A stretch of DNA of 7,258 bases. It comes from Methanobacteriota archaeon (GTDB taxonomy: Archaea; Hydrothermarchaeota; Hydrothermarchaeia; Hydrothermarchaeales; JAADFM01). The translations under genes were made by a program, and so were the position numbers. Shown here piece by piece: positions 1 to 5,325 of the stretch. The notes below the pieces were generated by a model. That model made no database searches. It was not told the origin of the DNA and worked only from the letters and a program-made list of their open reading frames with translations. The stretch covers positions 1 to 7,258 of the forward strand of contig JAADFM010000057.1 in NCBI GenBank assembly GCA_013152845.1. Reading direction: 5' to 3'. Every line of letters starts with the position of its first letter. The stretch's first letter is position 1.

Positions 1-516
1 AAGAGAATCCACGACCTCTACCAGAGCGCCCTGGATACATCCCCTGCTATCATCTTCATCGACGAGCTCGACGCCGTGGGGCTAGACCGGGCCTTCCAGT
101 CACTGAGAGGGGATGTCTCCGAGGTGGTGAACTCCCTCCTGTCCGAGCTGGACGGCATAAAGGAGAACAAGGGGGTGGTGACTATTGCCGCAACAAATAA
201 CGTGGGCATCCTGGACCAAGCCCTGCGCAGCAGGTTCGAGGAAGAGATGGAGTTCAGGCTGCCTGACAAAAAGGAACGCCTAGAGCTCCTGAGGCACTAT
301 ATCGGCAAACTCCCCCTGAAGGTCTCGGCAGGCCTCGGTAAGTACGTGGCCGCCACCGAGGGTTTCTCGGGCCGGGATATAAAGGACAAACTTCTCAAGA
401 CCGCCCTCCACCGGGCCCTGCTGGAGGATGCTGGCGAGATTACCGAAGAGCACCTGGATGCAGCGCTGAAGCAGATGCCGAAAGGGACACAGCCCCCGAA
501 AGAGATGTTCAGCTAG
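1..516 (+). CDS. AAA ATPase of the CDC48/katanin type, C-terminal fragment
   Basis: The frame is open from base 1, so the N-terminus and Walker A lie outside the window; 171 residues remain. Seen in the fragment: a Walker B segment IIFIDELDAV (about residues 17-26, with D21 and E22), the sensor-1 AATNN (63-67, N66), an arginine-finger region LRSRFE (75-80, R76/R78) and the sensor-2 helix GFSGRDI (121-127). A short lid ends in a Pro-rich tail. This is the ATP-hydrolysing half of an AAA module that would assemble as a hexamer and remodel or unfold protein substrates. The usual P-G before the second finger arginine (RPGRFD in p97-like proteins) is missing. No protease or transmembrane segment follows the module, so an FtsH-type protease is unlikely. 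The missing N-terminal part would decide the subfamily and substrate. The coding sequence is GC-rich, like the nrdD region. Confidence 0.93.
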   Translation, partial: KRIHDLYQSALDTSPAIIFIDELDAVGLDRAFQSLRGDVSEVVNSLLSELDGIKENKGVVTIAATNNVGILDQALRSRFEEEMEFRLPDKKERLELLRHYIGKLPLKVSAGLGKYVAATEGFSGRDIKDKLLKTALHRALLEDAGEITEEHLDAALKQMPKGTQPPKEMFS

Positions 517-564
517 ATGGCTAAGTTGACATCCGGGATACTCTCCAAAAGTTCAATTAAACAG

Positions 565-573
565 TTTAAACAT
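565..573 (+). promoter_or_regulatory. possible TATA element for vapBC
   Basis: An AT-rich stretch containing the palindrome GTTTAAAC (564-571), followed by ATATG, lies about 25 bases before the vapB start. That is archaeal TATA-box distance for a nearly leaderless message. It is not a perfect TTTATATA, so this is a weak call. The palindrome could equally be a VapB operator half. Confidence 0.3.
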
Positions 574-593
574 ATGGTTATCTGGTGGTTGGA

Positions 594-826
594 ATGATAT
601 CGAAGACCGTGCTGGCAAAAGGCCAGATAGTAATCCCAAAGACCATCAGGGACCTTCTCGGGATCAATGTAGGGGATGAAGTGATAATCGATGTTGAGGA
701 AAGATAATACTCTCTAAGAAGCGGGACGTGGTAGATGTGTTCTCCCAGGTGTGCAAAGAAGGGGCAGGAAAAATCTCGATGAAGGAAATCAAAAGACAAG
801 TGGAGGCCAGATCCGGGGAGGTCTGA
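594..826 (+). pseudogene. vapB: VapB-type AbrB-fold antitoxin, interrupted by a one-base frameshift
   Basis: The ATG at 594 follows GGTGG (584-588) at 5 bases. Translation gives MISKTVLAKGQIVIPKTIRD, then LLGINVGDEVIIDVEER, and a stop at 705-707. This is a clear SpoVT/AbrB DNA-binding domain (KGQIVIPKTIR, GDEV), but only 37 residues long. A frame one base back continues it without a break: from about 698 it reads KIILSKKRDVVDVFSQV and runs to TGA at 824-826, the typical toxin-binding tail of a VapB. Joined, the protein is 77 residues, the normal family size. The simplest repair is one extra A in the run at 700-702 (GAAAG to GAAAAG, giving Glu-Lys). The site is not a recognisable slippery heptamer, so programmed frameshifting is unlikely. 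Real decay and a homopolymer sequencing error both remain possible. VapB normally neutralises VapC and autorepresses the operon. Confidence 0.85.
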
Positions 827-828
827 TT

Positions 829-1245
829 TTGTATATCGATTCCAATATATTCATTTTCGCGACAGTTAACAGGGGGAGATTGGGGAGGAACTGCAGTGAG
901 ATTATCAGGCTCATAAATGAAAAGAAGAGTACCTGCGCATCGTCTTTCCTCGTGATTGATGAAGTAATCTGCGTCCTGCAGAGAAAAATCAGAAAGGAAT
1001 CTTCCATAAAAATCGCAAAGGCCATACTCTCGATGCCGATAAAATGGATTAATATCGATAAATCCGTTATTATCAAGATAATTGAGACATATGAAAAAAC
1101 CGCCCTTGACCCTAAAGATGCAATCCACGCCTCAGCGATGGAGGGGGTCGGCCTGTCCGTTATTGTGAGCGAAGATGAGGACTTCGACAACGTGAAGGAT
1201 ATTGAACGGCTCAGCGCCTCAGAATGCGTTGAGAGATATTGCTGA
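829..1245 (+). CDS. vapC: VapC-type PIN-domain ribonuclease toxin
   Basis: I chose the TTG start at 829 because GGGGAGGT (815-822) lies 6 bases upstream and because it places the PIN strand LYIDSNIFIF at the N-terminus. A longer reading from 751 would only translate vapB in another frame. The 138-residue protein carries the acidic PIN set: D4 in YIDSN, E45 in VIDEV, D94 and D97 in LDPKDAIHA, and D116/D118/D120 in SEDEDFD. These residues bind the Mg/Mn of an endoribonuclease; VapC toxins cut tRNA or rRNA. The gene starts 2 bases after the repaired vapB stop, so translation is probably coupled. The toxin looks complete while its antitoxin frame is broken, which is hard to tolerate in a live cell unless the frameshift is an artefact or another antitoxin helps. 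The sequence is more AT-rich than nrdD, consistent with an acquired module. Confidence 0.9.
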   Translation: MYIDSNIFIFATVNRGRLGRNCSEIIRLINEKKSTCASSFLVIDEVICVLQRKIRKESSIKIAKAILSMPIKWINIDKSVIIKIIETYEKTALDPKDAIHASAMEGVGLSVIVSEDEDFDNVKDIERLSASECVERYC

Positions 1246-1254
1246 AAGCGGGAG

Positions 1255-1262
1255 TTTTATAC
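1255..1262 (+). promoter_or_regulatory. possible TATA box for the methyltransferase-like gene
   Basis: TTTTATAC lies about 24 bases before the ATG at 1282, archaeal TATA spacing for a leaderless or very short 5' leader. The sequence match is good but not perfect, and no experimental start is known. Confidence 0.35.
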
Positions 1263-1281
1263 CTAAACTAGGGATGAAGAA

Positions 1282-1881
1282 ATGACGTGGCTTTATCAGG
1301 TGCTGGGAATTTCCATAGGCATTTGGGTAATATTGGGGATGTATGTATTTTCAGCGATAAAAAAGACCTATGATAAGGGAGGAACATTCACGAACGACCT
1401 TCTGGTTATCTGGTATATTATGTGGGGATTTCATCATCTACCAGTGGTTCTGTCGTCGTTGTATGGTGTTTGGCAATTGCCGATTAACAGGACATTGGCC
1501 CTGGCAGGTGGTTTGGTTATCTTTATAGTTGGGGCAGTTATATTGGCAGTGGGGATGATTGAGTTTCGTTCCTTACGTAGAGCCACAGGGCAGGATATTT
1601 CACAGCTTGTAACCACCGGGATATACCGACGGAGTAGGAATCCACAGTTCATTGGCTGGTTCTTGGTGCTTTTGGGTATATCACTTGTCGGACGTTCAGG
1701 GCTTGCTTTCATACTTACAGCAGTTTTCACAATCGTAATACACCTGTATACTATTTGGATGGAAGAGCCTTACCTTGAGCGCATATTTGGGGAAGAGTAC
1801 CGCTGTTACAAATCGAGAACCGCAAGGTGGATTGGGATGCAAAAGACAGGAAGACGATGTTCAGCTAGAAGACCAGGTTGA
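1282..1881 (+). CDS. isoprenylcysteine/phospholipid methyltransferase family membrane protein (ICMT/PEMT-like)
   Basis: The 199-residue protein has hydrophobic segments at about 4-26, 40-64, 70-95 and a long one at about 123-160, so it is an integral membrane protein. The family signature is near the C-terminus: TGIYRRSRNPQFIGW (about 113-127) matches the G-x-Y-x-x-x-R-x-P-x-[YF] motif, and EEPYLERIFGEEYRCY then RTARWI matches the EE...L...FG..Y..Y block that binds S-adenosylmethionine. Family members methylate prenyl-cysteine, phospholipids or other lipid substrates; the substrate here is not evident. After RWIG there is a 14-residue Arg-rich tail that runs 17 bases into the 3' end of the convergent Lrp gene. 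It looks like a stop-codon loss rather than a conserved domain. Only a weak GGGATGA precedes the ATG. The coding sequence is AT-rich compared with its downstream neighbour. Confidence 0.85.
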   Translation: MTWLYQVLGISIGIWVILGMYVFSAIKKTYDKGGTFTNDLLVIWYIMWGFHHLPVVLSSLYGVWQLPINRTLALAGGLVIFIVGAVILAVGMIEFRSLRRATGQDISQLVTTGIYRRSRNPQFIGWFLVLLGISLVGRSGLAFILTAVFTIVIHLYTIWMEEPYLERIFGEEYRCYKSRTARWIGMQKTGRRCSARRPG

Positions 1882-2302
1882 CCTCTTCCTTCTTGCAGTC
1901 GAAGACCACATTGGTCCTTATCTCTATGAGGCCCCGGACCCTGGAGAGCTCCTTTTCCACCATCCTCTTGAGGCTGTCCATGCTCTCGGTCCTGACCTTG
2001 GCGATGATGTCGTACTCCCCCAGGGAGTTGTAGACCTCGGTCACATCCGCCATGGCCGCAAGCTCCTCGGCGATCTCCGCCGTCCTGCCCACCTCCGAGC
2101 GCACCAGGATGACGGCCACGGTCCCCCTCCCGTACTCCTCCTGCTTGACGGTGATGGTGAAGGAGTCGATGACGTCCCCCAGCTTCTTTATCCGCTTGTG
2201 GACCGCCACGTCCGATATCTTCACGGCCTTGGCTATCTCCTTGTAGGGGGTGCGGGAGTTTTTCATCAATACCTCGAGTATCTTCCGGTCTGTCTCATCC
2301 AC
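1865..2302 (-). CDS. Lrp/AsnC family transcriptional regulator
   Basis: The 145-residue protein is standard archaeal Lrp size. The N-terminal helix-turn-helix is DETDRKILEVLMKNSR followed by PYKEIAKAVKISDVAVHKRI (about residues 2-38, recognition helix near VAVHKRIKKL). The C-terminal RAM/effector domain starts near residue 60, with AVILVRSEVG and the conserved GEYDIIAKV (about 95-103). The start is the GTG at 2302-2300: GGGTGG sits 6 bases upstream, the frame is closed further up, and the ATG at 2298 is out of frame. The linker after the recognition helix (KKLGDVIDSF) is a few residues shorter than the common KKLEEEGVIKGF form. Such proteins form dimers to octamers, bind palindromic sites and often respond to amino acids. 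The gene is transcribed away from nrdD from a shared intergenic region, so control of nrdD and of itself is the natural inference. Its 3' end overlaps the methyltransferase-like gene by 17 bases. Confidence 0.95.
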   Translation of the reverse strand: MDETDRKILEVLMKNSRTPYKEIAKAVKISDVAVHKRIKKLGDVIDSFTITVKQEEYGRGTVAVILVRSEVGRTAEIAEELAAMADVTEVYNSLGEYDIIAKVRTESMDSLKRMVEKELSRVRGLIEIRTNVVFDCKKEEVNLVF

Positions 2303-2397
2303 TGGAAACCACCCATTTTTTACCCATATCCTTCACTGGGTTAGGCTTTCTAACCCCGGCGGTGTTTTGCATCCTATTTAACTAGGTGGAGTTTGGA

Positions 2398-2405
2398 TAT
2401 ATAAA
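2398..2405 (-). promoter_or_regulatory. TATA box for the Lrp/AsnC gene
   Basis: Read on the minus strand this is a perfect TTTATATA. A transcript would start about 25 bases further, near 2375, leaving a leader of about 70 bases before the GTG at 2302. Confidence 0.7.
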
Positions 2406-2414
2406 TAAGTTACT

Positions 2415-2433
2415 GTTTATCGTTAACATAAAC
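2415..2433 (+). promoter_or_regulatory. 19-bp inverted repeat between divergent promoters, candidate Lrp operator
   Basis: GTTTATCGTTAACATAAAC has 6-bp arms GTTTAT/ATAAAC around a GTTAAC core. Its centre (2424) lies midway between the two TATA boxes (centres about 2401 and 2448). The size fits an Lrp-dimer site. The assignment to the adjacent regulator is inference. Confidence 0.5.
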
Positions 2434-2444
2434 CATTAGAAACA

Positions 2445-2452
2445 TTTATATA
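2445..2452 (+). promoter_or_regulatory. TATA box for nrdD
   Basis: A perfect TTTATATA preceded by an A-rich BRE-like stretch (AGAAACA). The expected start is near 2475, giving a leader of about 50 bases before the nrdD start, with GGAG at 2516-2519 as ribosome-binding site. Confidence 0.75.
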
Positions 2453-2529
2453 TGGTGTGAAGTCATTTTTGACTAACAGAATCAATAACAATTGTTCGAA
2501 AATCTAAGCAATACTGGAGCTCCGTGGAT

Positions 2530-4647
2530 ATGCCAGCTGCCAAGCGTGCTGTGAGGGTGGTGAAATCTTCGGGGGATACCGAGAACTTCGACCCCAACGT
2601 CATCACCACCGAATGTGTGGAGGCAGGGATAGAGTTCTGGACAGCCGCCGAGGTTGCCCTGGAGGTGGCCAGAGGTATTAAGGATGGGATATCCACCAAG
2701 GAACTCCAGCACGAGACCCTGGAGGTCCTGGCCCGCAAGAGCCCGGAGGCGGCGGACAGGTACCGCCAGTTCCACTCCATGAAGGTCCGCACCTCCCAGA
2801 ACACCATCGAGGCCTTCGACCGCAAGAAGATAACCGCCTCCATACTGGAAGAGACCCGCATCCCGGAGGAGGTTGCAAAGAACGTGGCCAGGGAGGCCGA
2901 GGACGAGCTGCGCAGGCTGAAACTTAGGTTCATAAGCGGGCCCCTCATCAGGGAGATTGTCAACGTGAAGCTCCTGGAACACGGGCTGGAAGAGGCCAGG
3001 GCAGACTACACCCGGCTCGGGATGCCGGTCTATGACGCCACCCGGCTCATCGAGATGGGTGCCCGGGGTGAGACCGGTCCCTACCCCAACCCCGAGGCCG
3101 TCCACGGGCTCATGGCAGATACCATCTTCCGGGAATACGCACTCCTCAAGGTCCTGCCCCTGGACCTGGCCGACGCCCACATGAGGGGTGACATCCACAT
3201 CCACGGCCTGGATTACTTCCCGACCAGGCCCTACTGCGCCCACCACGACCTCAGGTGGTTCCTCAAGACAGGGCTCAAGGTGGACGGGACCGGCAAGACC
3301 ACTGCGGTTGCAGGGCCGGCCAGGAAGGCCCAGGTTGCCGTTCTCCATGCCGCCAAGGCCCTGGCCGCGGCCAGGACGAACCTGTTCGGTCCCCAGGGTA
3401 TGGACTTCTTCAACGTCTGGCTTGCCCCATATATCCGGGGCATGGACTACGCCGAGGTCAGGCAGGTTGCACAGATGTTCATCTACGAGACGGGCCACAT
3501 GTACGCCGGGGGCCGCATCCTCCCCTCTGACATCAACATAGAGTACGGGTGCCCCGAACTCCTCGCCGGTGTCCCGGCCGTCCTGCCCGGTGGCGAGGTG
3601 AAGGACAGGACGACCTACGGGGACTTCGAGGAGGAGGCAAGGGACCTGGCGCGGGCCCTCACCGAGGTCTACCTGGAAGGGGACCACGCCGGCAAGGGCT
3701 TCCCCTTCCCGCGGCCATCCTACAAGCTCAGGGGGGAATACCGGGGCAGGGACGGTTACGACGAGTTCATGGTCACAGTCCACGAGACCGCGGCACGCTT
3801 CGGCACGCCGAACTTCATAAACCTCGAAGCCACCCCCGGCGGGAACGTCTCGGGCCTGGGGGAGGGCATAATGTTCCATGCCGATACCGAGGACCTGGAG
3901 GACCTCAAGGCCGGCACCCTCAGGTCCGGGTGCCTCCAGGCGGTGACCATCAACCTACCGCGCATCGCCTACCAGGCCGGGGGGCGGGAGGACCGCTTCT
4001 ACCAGCTCCTGGACGAGAGGATGGAAGGCGCCAAGGGGGTCATCGACACGAAAAGGGACATCATCCGGGGCAGGCTCGACGGGGGTCACCTGCCCTTCCT
4101 GGGCCAGGAGGCCGAGGGCGAGAGGTACTTCAGGGTCAACCGGGCCTTCCAGCTGATAGGTTATGTGGGCCTCAACGAGACCGCCCGGGCCTTCACCGGC
4201 CACGAGCTCCACGAAGAACCGGCCGCCAGGCGCTTCGCCAGGGAGGTGGTAGCCCACATGGCAGATACCCTGAAGACCTGGCGGGATGAGACGGGACTGC
4301 GGTGGGTCCTGGGCCAGACACCGGACGGCGCCACGGCCCGTCGGCTGGCAAAGCTCGACTACGGGCTCTTCGCCTCCTCGGCGGTGGTCCAGGGGGACAG
4401 GGAGACCGGAGATGTCCACTACACCGGCTGCGCCCACGTGAGGGACGGCGCACCGGCAGGCCTCATGCAGCGGCTGGAGATAGAGGGAGAGTTCCATCCC
4501 ATGCATTCGGGGGGCATGATTACCCTGGTGCCGGTTGAGGAGGAGCGGCGAAGGCCCGAGGACCTCCTGGACCTGACCAGGGACATCACAGAGAAGACCG
4601 GGGTGGGGTACTGGGCATACCGCCCGGGAGGTGCAGGCTGTGGGTAA
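2530..4647 (+). CDS. nrdD: anaerobic (class III) ribonucleoside-triphosphate reductase, lacking the C-terminal zinc ribbon and glycyl-radical domain
   Basis: The protein is 705 residues from ATG 2530. GTG 2524, two codons upstream, is an alternative; GGAG at 2516-2519 is 10 and 4 bases away respectively. The N-terminal 180 residues look like two ATP-cones in tandem (RVVKSSGDTENFDPN..., then VRTSQNTIEAFDRKKI...). The barrel follows, with YFPTRPYC (C236), GTGKTTAVAGPARK, QTFMD-type segments such as GPQGMDFFNVWLAPYI, YETGHMYAGGR, and SGCLQAVTINLPRIAY, where C468 is the likely finger-loop thiyl cysteine. The enzyme reduces NTPs to dNTPs without oxygen, using a glycyl radical made by NrdG. The C-terminal part reads ITEKTGVGYWAYRPGGAGCG and stops. 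In relatives this point leads into CxxC...CxxC and then RVxGY about 50 residues on; neither is present. No nrdG is in the window. The gene is very GC-rich and otherwise shows no decay. Confidence 0.95.
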   Translation: MPAAKRAVRVVKSSGDTENFDPNVITTECVEAGIEFWTAAEVALEVARGIKDGISTKELQHETLEVLARKSPEAADRYRQFHSMKVRTSQNTIEAFDRKKITASILEETRIPEEVAKNVAREAEDELRRLKLRFISGPLIREIVNVKLLEHGLEEARADYTRLGMPVYDATRLIEMGARGETGPYPNPEAVHGLMADTIFREYALLKVLPLDLADAHMRGDIHIHGLDYFPTRPYCAHHDLRWFLKTGLKVDGTGKTTAVAGPARKAQVAVLHAAKALAAARTNLFGPQGMDFFNVWLAPYIRGMDYAEVRQVAQMFIYETGHMYAGGRILPSDINIEYGCPELLAGVPAVLPGGEVKDRTTYGDFEEEARDLARALTEVYLEGDHAGKGFPFPRPSYKLRGEYRGRDGYDEFMVTVHETAARFGTPNFINLEATPGGNVSGLGEGIMFHADTEDLEDLKAGTLRSGCLQAVTINLPRIAYQAGGREDRFYQLLDERMEGAKGVIDTKRDIIRGRLDGGHLPFLGQEAEGERYFRVNRAFQLIGYVGLNETARAFTGHELHEEPAARRFAREVVAHMADTLKTWRDETGLRWVLGQTPDGATARRLAKLDYGLFASSAVVQGDRETGDVHYTGCAHVRDGAPAGLMQRLEIEGEFHPMHSGGMITLVPVEEERRRPEDLLDLTRDITEKTGVGYWAYRPGGAGCG

Positions 4648-4822
4648 GGACGAAATGGACGAGTTCCTGGAGTACAAGAGGCAGAGGCTGGAGGAGATTG
4701 CCGCGGTCATAAGGGCCAGCGAGGAGGGGCTGACCCTCTCCATGGACGAGGTGAGTTCCGACATCGACGCCCTCTACCAGAGGCTCGAGAAGCTGAGGAG
4801 CGAGTTCCAATGGCTGAGATAA
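4640..4822 (+). CDS. 60-residue charged coiled-coil-like protein, overlapping the nrdD stop
   Basis: I do not recognise this family. GTG 4640 is chosen because GGGAGGTG (4626-4633) sits about 7 bases upstream; GTG 4631 is a longer alternative. The gene overlaps the nrdD stop (4645-4647) by 8 bases, so it is probably translated by coupling. The product is rich in Glu, Lys and Arg and almost wholly helical by inspection: DEMDEFLEYKRQRLEEIAAV, then a short TLSMDEVSSDIDALY turn, and RLEKLRSEFQWLR with heptad-like Leu spacing. It does not resemble the missing NrdD zinc ribbon or radical loop. A PIN-like nuclease gene follows after 14 bases, so an antitoxin or partner role for that nuclease is possible, but this is inference. 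GC content matches nrdD, arguing that it has long been in this operon. Confidence 0.6.
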   Translation: MGKDEMDEFLEYKRQRLEEIAAVIRASEEGLTLSMDEVSSDIDALYQRLEKLRSEFQWLR

Positions 4823-4836
4823 AGGAGGCATCGTGA

Positions 4837-5155
4837 TTGCTGGTTGACGTTCTCCTGGATGTGAACATCCCAAAAGAACCTCAACAGCGGGAGGAGGGCA
4901 CTCCACGTTGGGGATATCGATACCAGCATGGACGACGAGGAGATCCTGCACCTCCTGTCGAAATTCAAGTGTCTTGTGGTGACCCACGACCGTGAGCTTG
5001 CGGTCCGGGCGTCCAAGAAGTACCGGTCCCTGTTCATCAGGGACCCCCTGCCGCCGGACGACATCATCCAGTGCCTTGAGAAAAACGAGCAGCTGCTCAA
5101 GACCGCAAGCATCTTCTGCGAAAATGACATCAAATGCCAGAACTGCGGGCGTTAG
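4837..5155 (+). pseudogene. PIN-like nuclease (DUF5615/Mut7-C-like), interrupted by a one-base frameshift
   Basis: TTG 4837 has GGAGG (4824-4828) 8 bases upstream. The first frame gives LLVDVLLDVNIPK, the first strand and metal aspartate of a PIN-like fold, and then runs into nonsense. Shifting one base at the A-run 4871-4874 (CCAAAAG read as CCAAAG) continues as KNLNSGRRALHVGDIDTSMD, then DEEILHLLSKF, KCLVVTHDRELAVRASKKY and a tail ending IKCQNCGR at TAG 5153-5155. The joined protein is about 105 residues. The DDEEI, THDREL pattern is typical of DUF5615 and Mut7-C RNases, and the final CxxC recalls the zinc ribbon of Mut7-C. The stretch between the first strand and GDIDTS is several residues shorter than usual, so further damage is possible. 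An intact second half could start at ATG 4928 but would lack the first catalytic aspartate. It follows the 60-residue gene and probably shares its message. Confidence 0.65.
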
Positions 5156-5234
5156 TTCATCTTCCTGGCTTCATCGCTCAGGAAAGGAGGGGTCCAATGG
5201 GGGGCCAAAGTCGCTGCCATTCCACCTCCAACCT

Positions 5235-5246
5235 CTCGGCTTTTTT
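5235..5246 (+). terminator. possible T-tract terminator for the nrdD operon
   Basis: CTCGGC followed by six T (5241-5246), about 85 bases after the last plus-strand stop and before the convergent ATPase gene. Archaeal terminators are often plain T-tracts; there is no clear hairpin. Confidence 0.3.
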
Positions 5247-5325
5247 CCATGTCCCCCCTGCCCCTCCGCTTTCGATGATAAAATTTTCTAATATACCGTG
5301 ATGATTGCTAATTTGTGCATAACTC

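Noticed and set aside
695..710. Programmed frameshift in vapB
   Set aside because: There is no slippery heptamer or downstream hairpin, and a missing A gives a simpler explanation.
751..828. Longer N-terminus of VapC starting at 751
   Set aside because: Those codons are the VapB tail in a different frame. The PIN domain begins at TTG 829, which has a strong ribosome-binding site.
2482..3879. Minus-strand open frame of 465 residues opposite nrdD
   Set aside because: It is a long antisense frame caused by the GC-rich codon use of nrdD; the Gly/Pro/Val-rich translation has no domain features.
4600..4644. GVGY near the NrdD C-terminus as a glycyl-radical motif
   Set aside because: The radical motif is RVxGY after a zinc ribbon; here the residues are TGVGYWAY, which aligns with the conserved segment before the ribbon in relatives.
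3955..4764. Minus-strand open frame of 269 residues opposite the end of nrdD
   Set aside because: It is another GC-driven antisense frame without motifs or a ribosome-binding site.
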